Assembly (NCBI GenBank): GCA_910579155.1
Contig: CAJTTS010000007.1
Span: forward strand, 18,003 to 82,002
DNA: 64,000 nucleotides
Source of the DNA: an uncultured Oscillospiraceae bacterium
Lineage (GTDB): Bacteria; Bacillota_A; Clostridia; Oscillospirales; Oscillospiraceae
Reading direction: 5' to 3'
Part shown: positions 26,990-39,447 of the stretch, piece after piece
Layout: each line of letters begins with the position of its first letter
Position numbering within the stretch: the stretch's first letter is position 1
Translations under genes and position numbers: made by a program
Notes under the pieces: generated by a model
Databases searched by the model: none
What the model saw: the letters and a program-made list of their open reading frames with translations, nothing else
Told to the model about the DNA's origin: nothing

Positions 26990-27033
26990 AAATCGGACGT
27001 AAGCCTCTTTCAAAATGGAACCCCAGAGGCACA

Positions 27034-27075
27034 AAACGCCCCCGGTCCCCGCGTTTGGCGGAGCCGGGGGCGTTT
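27034..27075. terminator. Bidirectional terminator between converging operons
   Basis: Perfect 12-bp stem AAACGCCCCCGG / CCGGGGGCGTTT (27034-27045 with 27064-27075), with A and T ends on both sides. It serves the amidohydrolase operon (+) and the DivIVA-like gene (-). Confidence 0.85.
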
Positions 27076-27097
27076 GGCTTCCCTCTGTTCCGGGCGC

Positions 27098-27613
27098 TTA
27101 GCCGATGCCCGTCTCCAGCATGGAGGTGAAGTCCACCAGATTGGAGTCGGGGCCCTTGTCGTGGAGGATGTTCAGCTCCCTCTGGATATCCTCCGTCTTG
27201 CCCAGGGTATCTTTCAGCAGGGCGTGGAGCTGCTCCTTCAGCGTGTCCGCCGCCTTAGCGTACTCCTCCAGCTCCTGGCGCTGACGGTCCACGCTGGCCT
27301 GGACCCTGGCGTAGGCCTCCCGCTCGAACTCGTCCGCCTCTTCCCGGATCTGCTCGGCGTACTTCTGGGCCCGGATCAGGGCGTCGGCAATGCTGGCTTG
27401 CTCGGCCCGCAACGCCTCGTTCTCCTCCCGAAGCGCCCGCAGGGCCTCCTCCAGCTCGTCAACGCGGTTACGGTTCGCCTCCTCCGCACGGAGGATTTCC
27501 TCCTCCTTTTGCCGGAGCTTTGCCTGGTTCTCCTCCTCCAGCTCGGCAATGTACCGGCTCACGCCCTCTTTTTGGTAGCCCCAGAACCCTTTTTTGATCT
27601 CGCCCATTCGCAT
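27098..27613 (-). CDS. DivIVA-like coiled-coil protein
   Basis: 171 residues. The N-terminal GEIKKGFWGYQKEGVSRYIA resembles the membrane-binding DivIVA/GpsB start (a G-Y-x-x-x-x-V core), followed by a long heptad-rich coiled coil rich in Glu, Ala and Arg (about 25-150) and a short acidic end. Start at 27613 selected because GGAAAGGAG lies 11 bases upstream and the DivIVA-like part begins there. Monocistronic, opposite the second two-component operon. Likely role: cell-pole or septum organisation; the family call is moderate since the N-terminal motif is degenerate. Confidence 0.7.
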   Translation of the reverse strand: MRMGEIKKGFWGYQKEGVSRYIAELEEENQAKLRQKEEEILRAEEANRNRVDELEEALRALREENEALRAEQASIADALIRAQKYAEQIREEADEFEREAYARVQASVDRQRQELEEYAKAADTLKEQLHALLKDTLGKTEDIQRELNILHDKGPDSNLVDFTSMLETGIG

Positions 27614-27764
27614 AGCACACGCCGCTCCTTTCCTCTTTACAGGATAGAATACCACAGAACCGGTCAATTTTCAATACGCTGTCACATTTTTTCCGCCGGA
27701 CGCCGCCGCGATGCAAAAATGATGGGCCGCCGGTGTATCCTAAATGGTCATAGGAGGTGCGCAG

Positions 27765-28421
27765 ATGAACAAAATCCTCATTGCGGAGGACGACCCCGCT
27801 ATCGCCAATCTGATCCGGACCGCCCTGGACGGCCCGGACTACCGCTGCGGCGTGGCCGCCGATGGCCTGACCGCCGCCGACCTGCTGGAGAAGGAAACCT
27901 TTGATCTGGCGCTGCTGGACATCATGCTCCCTGGAGCGGACGGTTACGAGGTACTGGAATACTGCCGGACGCTGGAGGTCCCCGTCATCTTCCTCACCGC
28001 CAAGGGGACGGTGGAGGACCGGGTGAAGGGCCTTCGGCTGGGGGCGGAGGACTACATCACCAAGCCCTTTGAGCTGATGGAGCTGATGGCCCGGGTGGAA
28101 ACGGTGCTGCGCCGGTGCGGCAAGACGGGGCGGGTGCTGGCCCTGCCGCCGGACATTGAGATTGACACCGCCGCCCACACAGTCCGCCAGGGCGGCGTTC
28201 CGGTGGCGCTGACCGCCAAGGAGTACGACCTGCTGCTCCTGTTTGTGCAGAACAAAAACATCGCGCTGTACCGGGACCGCATTTACGAAAAAGTCTGGGG
28301 AGACGAGTACCTGGGGGACAGCCGCACGGTGGACCTGCACATACAGCGGATGCGCAAAAAGCTGGGGCTGGAGAAACGGCTGGTGGCCGTCTACAAGGTG
28401 GGCTACCGGCTGGAGGTTTGA
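27765..28421 (+). CDS. OmpR-family response regulator (system 2)
   Basis: 218 residues. Receiver domain with AEDDPA, phospho-acceptor Asp52 in LALLDIMLPG, and YITKPFEL; winged-helix DNA-binding domain with SRTVDLHIQRMRKKL and VGYRLEV. Paralogue of the regulator at 3216-3875. TAGGAGG lies 6-7 bases before the chosen ATG. The kinase ATG follows two bases after the stop. Its upstream region (27668-27764) contains GATGCAAAAA (27710-27719), which also occurs before the VanY-type gene at 30636-30645. Confidence 0.93.
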   Translation: MNKILIAEDDPAIANLIRTALDGPDYRCGVAADGLTAADLLEKETFDLALLDIMLPGADGYEVLEYCRTLEVPVIFLTAKGTVEDRVKGLRLGAEDYITKPFELMELMARVETVLRRCGKTGRVLALPPDIEIDTAAHTVRQGGVPVALTAKEYDLLLLFVQNKNIALYRDRIYEKVWGDEYLGDSRTVDLHIQRMRKKLGLEKRLVAVYKVGYRLEV

Positions 28422-28423
28422 CG

Positions 28424-29824
28424 ATGAAGCTGTTTTGGAAATTATTTTGCTCCATGGTGTCCGTCACCGTGCTGGCCTGCTCCCTCACCGGGTTCTGGCT
28501 AATCGACGGGCAGTTCCGCACCGCCCTGGACCAGGAGGTGGAGGAGCTGTACAAGGAGGACTATATGCTCCGCTACGTTCTCTCCCTGGAGGCGGAGGGG
28601 CGGCCCCTGTCCGGGCGGGAGGAGCTTTCCCGGCTGGCCAAGGGCATGCCCCCCACCACATACTTCCAGCTCAGCGACGGGGCGGGGGAGCGGTTGGGCG
28701 GCAGCAGCAGCGACCGCCTGTTTTGGGACGCCTCCTCCCCCGCCGGCTGGCTGGCGGACAATCAGCGGGGCTGGCGGCTGGAGCGCGTGGGCGAGGACAC
28801 GTTTGCCCTCCACGGGGCCAGCGCCCTCACCCTGCTGAAGGAGACGGTGTGGCTGGAAACCTGCCGGGACGTGACCTACCTGTTTGCCCAGCGCTCCGCC
28901 CAGTACCGGAGCTTTGTCGGCGTGATGCTGGCCCTTATCGCGGGGACGGCGGCGCTCTCCCTGCTGGTGGCCCACCTGGTTCTGCGCCCCCTGGCCCGGC
29001 TGTCCGACGCCACCCGGAGGATGGCGGAGGGCGGACTGGACCAGCGGGTGCCCGTCACCAGCGGCGACGAGCTGGGGCGGCTGTCCGCCGACTTCAACGC
29101 CATGGCGGACCGGATTGAGGAGCAGGTGCGGGCCCTCACCGACGCCGCCCGGCGGGAGAAGGATTTTACGGGCAGCTTCGCCCATGAGATCAAAACGCCT
29201 CTCACCTCCATCATCGGCTACGCCGACCTGCTGCTGTCCCGGCCCGCGGAACCGGAGCGGGTGCGGGAGAGCGCCGGGTACATCTTTCAGGAGGGGCGGC
29301 GGCTGGAGGCCCTGTCCCGAAAGCTGATGGACCTGATCGTGCTGGACCGTCAGGACTTCCCCCTGCGGCCCACCGCCATGCGGGCCTTTCTGGAGCGCAC
29401 CGGGAACGCCCTGCGCCCCGCCCTGGAGCAGGCGGGCATCCGGCTGGATATCCAGGCGGAGGAGGCTCCAATCCCCTTGGAGCCGGACCTGATGGAGACG
29501 GTGTGCCTCAACCTGCTGGACAACGCCCGGAAGGCCACCCCGTCGGGCGGCCGTATCGCCCTCACCGGGCAGACAGAGGGGAACGGCTACCTCATCCAGG
29601 TGACGGACACCGGCAAGGGCATCCCCCCGGAGGAGCTGGGGCGTATCACCGAGCCGTTCTACATGGTGGACAAGTCCCGCGCCCGGGCCCAGGGGGGCGC
29701 GGGGCTGGGGCTGGCCCTGTGCCGCCGGATCGTGGAGGTTCACGGCGGGACGATGGAATTTGAGAGCGCGCCGGACCGGGGCGCCACGGTCCGAATCCAT
29801 TTGACAGGAGGGACGGAGGGATGA
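28424..29824 (+). CDS. Sensor histidine kinase (system 2)
   Basis: 466 residues: N-terminal membrane helix (about 4-26), extracytoplasmic domain (about 27-160), second membrane helix (about 165-188), HAMP, HisKA with phospho-acceptor His254 in FAHEIKTPLTS, and HATPase with NLLDNARKA, DTGKGIP and GGAGLGLALC. Close relative of the kinase at 3872-5347 in its catalytic half. The gene starts at the ATG after GGAGGT; its end overlaps the third gene by four bases (ATGA). Regulator, kinase and partner gene order matches system 1. Confidence 0.93.
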   Translation: MKLFWKLFCSMVSVTVLACSLTGFWLIDGQFRTALDQEVEELYKEDYMLRYVLSLEAEGRPLSGREELSRLAKGMPPTTYFQLSDGAGERLGGSSSDRLFWDASSPAGWLADNQRGWRLERVGEDTFALHGASALTLLKETVWLETCRDVTYLFAQRSAQYRSFVGVMLALIAGTAALSLLVAHLVLRPLARLSDATRRMAEGGLDQRVPVTSGDELGRLSADFNAMADRIEEQVRALTDAARREKDFTGSFAHEIKTPLTSIIGYADLLLSRPAEPERVRESAGYIFQEGRRLEALSRKLMDLIVLDRQDFPLRPTAMRAFLERTGNALRPALEQAGIRLDIQAEEAPIPLEPDLMETVCLNLLDNARKATPSGGRIALTGQTEGNGYLIQVTDTGKGIPPEELGRITEPFYMVDKSRARAQGGAGLGLALCRRIVEVHGGTMEFESAPDRGATVRIHLTGGTEG

Positions 29825-30621
29825 AGCTGGTGAAAAAGTGGCTGTTCCCCGCCCTGACCTGCCTGATTGTGGCAGGCGCGGCGATGCTGCCCCCGCTGGT
29901 CTCCCAGGCGCGGGATGTCCGGCTGCTGGGGCAGGTCCACGCGGAGCTGCTGGACGCGGACGCCCTGCCCGCTGTCGAGCTGCCCACCCTGACGGACCGG
30001 ATGGCGCTGTATGCCGACCGGTTCTCCCACACCCATCCCGTCCTGTCCTTCCGTGATTATGGTGTCACGGAGGAAGACGCTGCCTTCCCAGACCAAGAGC
30101 CGCTGGTCCAGGCGACCCGGGAGCTGCTGACCGGGGCAGACGTCCTGCCAAACTGGATTTTTGAGGAAGAACCCCTTGAGGGGGAAGTGACCGAGCGCCT
30201 CCTGCTCTGGGACCCGGCCGCCAGCGGCACCTTTCAGGAGCCCGCCGTATTCTGGGGACTGAAGTGGTCCTATTCCAACAAGTTCCACGGCAAGGATTTG
30301 ACGGTGTACCTGGACGCCGTGACCGGCTTGCCCATCTACCTGTGGGTGTTCGACACCAACATCTCCCAGTGGCTACCCTACGACACGGACCATTTGCGCA
30401 CCCTGGCGGAACGCTTTTTCGGCCTTCTGGGGCTGGATATCCGGGAAATTGACTATGATACCACCATTTCGGAGGACGTCCAACTGCCCCTGCGCTACTC
30501 CGTCGCCGGAACCGCCATGGTCTTTAACGTCATCCGAACCCCCACCGCGCTGACCATCGAGCTGAACCCCAACTGGAGGAATCCGGCGGCTATGGACGGC
30601 TCCATCACCTACGACGGATAA
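29821..30621 (+). CDS. Membrane-anchored extracytoplasmic protein, third gene of two-component triad 2
   Basis: 266 residues, unassigned. One N-terminal membrane segment (about 8-25) and a soluble extracytoplasmic domain with two aromatic-rich stretches (FWGLKWSYSNKFHGKDLTVY and GLPIYLWVFDTN) that resemble PepSY-like strands. No Cys and no catalytic signature. It overlaps the kinase gene by four bases. It occupies the same position as the 322-residue protein after kinase 1, although I see no clear sequence match. A kinase-modulating or substrate-binding role is inferred from position only. Confidence 0.75.
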   Translation: MKLVKKWLFPALTCLIVAGAAMLPPLVSQARDVRLLGQVHAELLDADALPAVELPTLTDRMALYADRFSHTHPVLSFRDYGVTEEDAAFPDQEPLVQATRELLTGADVLPNWIFEEEPLEGEVTERLLLWDPAASGTFQEPAVFWGLKWSYSNKFHGKDLTVYLDAVTGLPIYLWVFDTNISQWLPYDTDHLRTLAERFFGLLGLDIREIDYDTTISEDVQLPLRYSVAGTAMVFNVIRTPTALTIELNPNWRNPAAMDGSITYDG

Positions 30622-30710
30622 AATGACGGCGTTTTGATGCAAAAACGCGCAAATTTCGACGGCGGGTTGTGATAATCTGAGGACACAGCCGATACAAAGG
30701 AGTGTTCCCC

Positions 30711-31523
30711 ATGAAAACCAAACGCCGCCGTAGCTCCCCCTTGCCCCTGCTGCTCACCGCCGCCCTGCTGCTGTTCACCGCCGGGATGATTGCGGGCTGG
30801 ACCGGGGCCTCCGCCTACGCCCAGCCCGACCCCGTCCCGAAAAACCTGAGCGTCTCCCGCCCCGCTCCGGCGGAGCCTGAGGCGCCGCTCCCCTCCCCCA
30901 CGCCCATCCCCGGGGCGGACAAGCCCTCCCCCGCCCCGGACCAGACAAGCTGGGAACTGATCCTGGTCAACGGGGACCACCCCCTGCCCGAGGATTTTTC
31001 TGTCCCCGCGCTCACCGAACTGCGCAGCGGCCACGCCATCGACAGCCGGGCCTATCCCGCTCTCCAGGCCATGATGGACGCCGCCCGGGCGGCGGGGCTC
31101 CAGCCGCTGATCTGCTCCTCCTACCGCACCTGGGACACCCAGGCGGCGCTTTTCCAACGGGAAGTCCAAAACTGGCTGGACCGGGGGTACATACAGGAAG
31201 AGGCGGAGCGGCAGGCCGCCGTCTGGGTGGCTCGTCCCGGTACCAGTGAGCACCAGACCGGGCTGGCAGTGGACATCGTGGACCTGTCCTACCAGGTCCT
31301 GGACAAGGGCCAGGAGGGCACCCCCGTCCAGCAATGGCTCATGGCCCACTGCTGGGAGTACGGGTTCATCCTGCGCTACCCCACCGATCAGAGCGGTCTC
31401 ACCGGCATCGGCTACGAGCCCTGGCACTACCGCTATGTGGGTCCGGACGCCGCGCGGGAGATTTTCCAGCAGGGACTGTGCCTGGAAGAATATCTGGCAG
31501 AATCCCCCGGCAGAACACAATAA
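30711..31523 (+). CDS. D-alanyl-D-alanine carboxypeptidase, VanY type
   Basis: 270 residues. N-terminal membrane segment (about 8-28), then a Pro-rich spacer (PAPAEPEAPLPSPTPIPG) likely spanning the wall, then an M15B zinc peptidase domain. Zinc and catalytic residues appear in GTSEHQTGLAVDIVD (His and Asp of SxHxxGxAxD) and EPWHYRYVG. Trims D-Ala from peptidoglycan stem peptides. ATG start with AAGGAG 8 bases upstream. It follows a two-component triad, an arrangement reminiscent of vanR-vanS-vanY, but there is no vanH-A-X nearby, so housekeeping wall maturation is more likely than resistance. Confidence 0.92.
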   Translation: MKTKRRRSSPLPLLLTAALLLFTAGMIAGWTGASAYAQPDPVPKNLSVSRPAPAEPEAPLPSPTPIPGADKPSPAPDQTSWELILVNGDHPLPEDFSVPALTELRSGHAIDSRAYPALQAMMDAARAAGLQPLICSSYRTWDTQAALFQREVQNWLDRGYIQEEAERQAAVWVARPGTSEHQTGLAVDIVDLSYQVLDKGQEGTPVQQWLMAHCWEYGFILRYPTDQSGLTGIGYEPWHYRYVGPDAAREIFQQGLCLEEYLAESPGRTQ

Positions 31524-31545
31524 TCCACTTTCTTCCAACATTGGC

Positions 31546-31580
31546 AAAACGCCGGGGCCGTCGCCCCGGCGTTTTTGCAT
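31546..31580 (+). terminator. Intrinsic terminator after the VanY-type gene
   Basis: Thirteen-base-pair stem (31546-31558 with 31563-31575) closed by CGTC and running into TTTTTGC. Confidence 0.9.
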
Positions 31581-31599
31581 TTTTTGCCGTAAAAGCGGG

Positions 31600-31628
31600 T
31601 GGACATACCAAAACGGCGGGTGTATAAT
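31600..31628 (+). promoter_or_regulatory. Promoter of the ATP synthase operon
   Basis: TGGACA (31600-31605), a 17-base spacer, and a perfect TATAAT preceded by TG (31623-31628), about 60 bases before atpB. No atpI-like gene sits between promoter and atpB. Confidence 0.8.
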
Positions 31629-31686
31629 ATGTGCGCCGCCGCTTGAAGGCGGCAAACACCAACTGCTCGAAAGAAGGAATGCTTAG

Positions 31687-32517
31687 ATGAAGCAACACAA
31701 AAAGGGCCTGGCAGTCTGGCTCCTCACCGTGGTGCTGCTGTTCATCGCCGCGCTGCTGGCGGGCTCCCCCGGCCAATCGGAGAGCGTCCAGGAGGCCATG
31801 CGGGACGCGGTGCTCCACAGCACGGGCCAGGTCAGCCTGTTCGGCCTGACCACGGTCAACCCGGGGATGATCTCCGCCTTGGTGGTGACGGCCATCCTGC
31901 TCATCGCCGCCGTGCTGATCCGGATCTTCGCCATCCCCCGCTTCAAGCTCCGGCCGGGAAAGCTCCAACTGCTGTTAGAGCAGGCCGTGGGATTGTTCGA
32001 CGGCATGGCCACGGGAAACAGCCCCCACCGGAACCGCTTTCTGGGAGCCTATATTTTCTCCGCCGGGGCGTATATCTTCGTGGGGACGCTGTTTGAGCTG
32101 CTGGGGCTCCAGGCCGTCACCGTCCACGGCCACCCCATCACCCTGCCCGCCCCCCTGTCCGACGTGAACGCCGCCATCGCCACAGGTACGCTGTCCTACC
32201 TGGTCATTGCCTCCGGCGCCGTGGCCGAGCACGGGCCCAAGGGGATCCTCAAAGCCCTCAAGGAGTTCTCCCTGCCCATCTCCATGAGCTTCCGCCTGTT
32301 CGGCGCGCTGCTCAGCGGCCTGCTGGTGACGGAGCTGGTCTATTACTATATCAGCCTCAGCTTCGTGCTGCCGGTGGTGGTAGGGGTGCTGTTTACCCTG
32401 CTCCACGCCCTGATCCAGACCTACGTGCTCACCATGCTGGTGGCGCTGTACTACGGCGAGGTGTCCGAGCCGTCCCACGCAACGTCCAAAAAGAAGCCCC
32501 AGGCAGACAATACCTGA
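31687..32517 (+). CDS. atpB: ATP synthase Fo subunit a
   Basis: Stator channel subunit that carries ions to and from the c-ring. 276 residues with about six helices. The essential Arg is in SMSFRLFGALLSG, and the last helix region (HALIQTYVLTMLVALYYGEV) is typical. A cleavable or membrane-anchoring N-terminal helix is present and the C-terminus ends in a basic tail. First gene of the operon atpB-E-F-(H)A-G-D-C. Confidence 0.96.
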   Translation: MKQHKKGLAVWLLTVVLLFIAALLAGSPGQSESVQEAMRDAVLHSTGQVSLFGLTTVNPGMISALVVTAILLIAAVLIRIFAIPRFKLRPGKLQLLLEQAVGLFDGMATGNSPHRNRFLGAYIFSAGAYIFVGTLFELLGLQAVTVHGHPITLPAPLSDVNAAIATGTLSYLVIASGAVAEHGPKGILKALKEFSLPISMSFRLFGALLSGLLVTELVYYYISLSFVLPVVVGVLFTLLHALIQTYVLTMLVALYYGEVSEPSHATSKKKPQADNT

Positions 32518-32907
<390 letters not shown>

Positions 32908-32925
32908 TCCTGGGAGGTCGCTATC

Positions 32926-33403
32926 ATGCCTCTGAATATCAATTTGCAGCAGATTTTGCTGCACTGGATGAACCTGGCCATCCTCACGGGAGCGCTGTAC
33001 TTCCTGCTCTACAAGCCGGTGAAGCAATTCATTGCCAAGCGGGAGGCCTACTATCAGGAGCTGGAGGATCAGGCCGCTGGTAAGCTGGCCCAGGCGGAAC
33101 AGTTCAAGGCCGACTGTCAGGCCAAGCTGGACGCCGCCGACGAGGAAATCCGCCAGGAGCGGGCCAAAGCCCAGCAGTCCGCGTCCCAGGCCGCCCAGGA
33201 ACAACTGACCCAGGCGGAGGAGCAGGCCAGGCACATCGTAGCCAAGGCCAAGGCCGAGGCGGAACAGACCAAGGAGCGGGCCATCCGGGAGTCCCAGAAG
33301 GAGATGCGGGAGCTGGCCGCCAAGGCGGCGAAAAAGCTGGCCGCCCAGCCCGGGGCCGACTTCTTTGACCAGTTCCTGGACCTGACGGAGGGAGGCAAGA
33401 CCC

Positions 33404-33417
<14 letters not shown>
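32926..33417 (+). CDS. atpF: ATP synthase Fo subunit b
   Basis: Peripheral-stalk subunit of 163 residues: one N-terminal membrane helix (about 8-28, NLQQILLHWMNLAILTGALY), then a long charged coiled coil rich in Gln, Ala, Glu and Lys. It overlaps the next gene by 14 bases. The normally separate delta gene that should follow is missing; its C-terminal half is fused to alpha, so this b subunit would bind that fused domain. Confidence 0.94.
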
Positions 33418-35164
<1,747 letters not shown>

Positions 35165-35165
35165 C

Positions 35166-37479
<2,314 letters not shown>

Positions 37480-37480
<1 letters not shown>

Positions 37481-37887
37481 TGGATACCTTTCAGGTTCAC
37501 ATTCTGGCCGCCGACAAGACGCTGTATGAGGGACCATGTATTAGCCTCACCATCCCTGCCAGCGACGGGGAGCGGGGCATTCTGGCCCACCACAGCAGCA
37601 TTATGGCCGCCGTGGTGCCGGGAACGCTGCGTTATCAGCCCCCCGGACAGCCGGTGCAGCTTTTGGCGGTGTCCCCCGGTATGGTGAAAGTGGAGGCCAA
37701 TGAGGCGCTGGTGCTGGTGGACGCCGCCGAGCGCCCCGAGGAGATCGACGAAGCCCGGGCCCGCTGGGAGGCCGATCAGGCCCGGGAGGCCATTTTGCAG
37801 AAAAAGAGCCGGCAGGAGTATCAGCTCGCCCAGGCGTCCCTGGCCCGGGCGCTGAACCGCCTGCGGGTAAAGGGCCGGGAGCTGTAA
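37480..37887 (+). CDS. atpC: ATP synthase F1 subunit epsilon
   Basis: 135 residues: N-terminal beta-sandwich (FQVHILAADKTLYEGPC, SDGERGILAHHSSIMA) and a C-terminal two-helix domain (EEIDEARARWEADQ) that inhibits or regulates rotation in other bacteria. TGATG overlap with atpD. Last gene of the operon, followed 20 bases later by a strong terminator. Confidence 0.95.
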
Positions 37888-37904
37888 CCCCGGCAAGGTC
37901 AGGC

Positions 37905-37945
37905 AAAACAGCGGCCCCGTTTTCCAAACGGGGCCGCTGTTGATT
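37905..37945. terminator. Bidirectional terminator between atpC and the GH13 gene
   Basis: Perfect 15-bp stem (37908-37922 with 37926-37940) with a TCC loop, A-rich on the left and TTGATTT on the right. Confidence 0.9.
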
Positions 37946-37949
37946 TCCT

Positions 37950-39239
37950 TTATTTGAGGGGCAGTTCGAAGATCACGGGCGCGCCCCCGCAGCTCAACGA
38001 GCCTTCATAGACCTCCACCTTGCCCTGGTCCACCAGGTTGGTATACCACCCGTCCGGCGCGTCCACCCGCACCAGGGAACTCTTCCCCCGGAGGCTGAAA
38101 ACCCCTGCCAGCCGGCGGCCGCCCGCCCGGTGTTCCGCGTATAAAATGTCATGAGGCAGGGCCTTCACCTCGTACCGGCTGTCGGTGAGGATGGGGTTCC
38201 TTTTCAGCGCGGCAAGCCCTTGCAGCAGCCCGGTGATATCCCCCTTGCCGGACCAGTCCACATCGTCCTTGTCGAACAGGCCGGGACGGTGGACGCACTC
38301 AGCCTCCTGCCCGCCATACAGCAGGGTCATGCCCTTCTGGAAGTAGAGCAGCGCCGTCCAGTTGAGCCGCGCAATCCCGTCCGGAATGACGAACGCCGCC
38401 CTGGCCCGGTCGTGATTTTCCAGAAAGCGCAGCTTTACGAAGTTGTCCGGGTAGATGACCTCCTGCCGGTTGATCGCTTCGGCGTACCGCGCCAGGGGGA
38501 CCTCGCCCTGTAAGTACGCCTGGAACACGGGGAAAATATCGTAGTCATAGCTGGCGTCAAAGGCCTGGAAAATCTCGGCGTCGGACAGCACGCCCAGGCC
38601 CTCCGCCCGGCCGTTTTGGACAAAGGAGGGCTCCACCGACTCGGCCAGCCAGAAGCAGCCGGGCCGCACCCGCTCCACCTCTTCCCTGGCCCGCAACCAG
38701 AACTCCAGAGGCACCAGCGGGGCCACGTCGCACCGGAAACCGTCCACCATGGACGCCCAGTATTTCAACGTCTCAATCTGGTACTCCCACAGCCCGGGCT
38801 GGCCGTAGTCCAGGTCGATCACATCCCACCAGTCGCCTATCCGGTTGCCGAAGCTGCCGTCCGGCTTATGAAAGAACCACTCCGGGTGGTTCCGGGCCAG
38901 CCAGGAGTCGGGCGAGGTATGGTTATACACCACGTCGATGATACACTTCATTCCCAGCGCGTGGATGTCGTCCACCAGCCGTTTGAAATCCTCCAGCGTG
39001 CCAAACTCCGGGTTCACCGCCCGGTAGTCCCGGATGGCGTAGGGGCTGCCCAGCGTCCCCTTCCGGCACTTCTCCCCCACTGGGTGGATGGGCATCAGCC
39101 AGACGATGTCCGTGCCCAAGTCCCTGATGCGCTTCAGGTCCCGGCGGACCCCCTCAAAGGTCCCCTCTTGGCTGTGATTGCGGACAAATACGGAATACAT
39201 CACCTGATTACGGTAAGCTTTGCCGGTGCTTTTTGCCAT
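37950..39239 (-). CDS. Alpha-amylase family glycosidase (GH13)
   Basis: 429-residue intracellular enzyme without signal peptide. Catalytic TIM barrel motifs: DVVYNHTSPDS (region I), GFRCDVAPLVPLEFW with the nucleophile Asp (region II), FWLAESVEP with the acid/base Glu (region III), and FLENHDRAR with the transition-state Asp (region IV). A C-terminal beta domain follows. Start at 39239 was chosen for AAGGGG eight bases upstream. Specificity cannot be read reliably; the short size and DWWDVIDLDYGQPGLWEYQI are like oligosaccharide-acting GH13 enzymes. Promoter at 39306-39334. Confidence 0.92.
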   Translation of the reverse strand: MAKSTGKAYRNQVMYSVFVRNHSQEGTFEGVRRDLKRIRDLGTDIVWLMPIHPVGEKCRKGTLGSPYAIRDYRAVNPEFGTLEDFKRLVDDIHALGMKCIIDVVYNHTSPDSWLARNHPEWFFHKPDGSFGNRIGDWWDVIDLDYGQPGLWEYQIETLKYWASMVDGFRCDVAPLVPLEFWLRAREEVERVRPGCFWLAESVEPSFVQNGRAEGLGVLSDAEIFQAFDASYDYDIFPVFQAYLQGEVPLARYAEAINRQEVIYPDNFVKLRFLENHDRARAAFVIPDGIARLNWTALLYFQKGMTLLYGGQEAECVHRPGLFDKDDVDWSGKGDITGLLQGLAALKRNPILTDSRYEVKALPHDILYAEHRAGGRRLAGVFSLRGKSSLVRVDAPDGWYTNLVDQGKVEVYEGSLSCGGAPVIFELPLK

Positions 39240-39305
39240 ATCAATGACCCCTTTCACATGGTAAGCCGTCCGCGCCGCGCCCACGCGGGCGGGACCGCCG
39301 CTCAC

Positions 39306-39334
39306 ATGATACCATCAAACGGCGGGGCACGCAA
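39306..39334 (-). promoter_or_regulatory. Promoter of the GH13 gene
   Basis: Minus strand: TTGCGT (39329-39334), a 17-base spacer, TATCAT (39306-39311), about 65 bases before the start at 39239. In the divergent region with the Sel1 gene. Confidence 0.6.
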
Positions 39335-39383
39335 GCGGACTTTTTGATCCCCCCATTCTCCGATGATTGGATATGGATTTTTT

Positions 39384-39402
39384 CACACCGGTGTGGTACA
39401 AT
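39384..39402 (+). promoter_or_regulatory. Palindrome overlapping the probable -10 of the Sel1 gene
   Basis: A perfect 12-bp palindrome CACACCGGTGTG (39384-39395) is followed after one base by TACAAT (39397-39402), a likely -10. No convincing -35 is seen. The palindrome could be a repressor or activator site. Confidence 0.45.
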
Positions 39403-39447
39403 ACCAGCAACCCCCGCACAATGAGCAGGGGAAGGAGCGGATTACAT

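Noticed and set aside
27710..30645. GATGCAAAAA shared upstream of regulator 2 and the VanY-type gene as a binding site for the second regulator.
   Set aside because: Only ten bases match, the tandem register is poor, and distances to the -10 differ (26 and 35 bases). Kept as a weak hint only.
30711..31523. Vancomycin-resistance cluster (vanRS-vanY).
   Set aside because: The gene order recalls vanRSY, but no vanH, vanA/B ligase or vanX is present; a paralogous triad elsewhere in the window also argues for a general envelope system.
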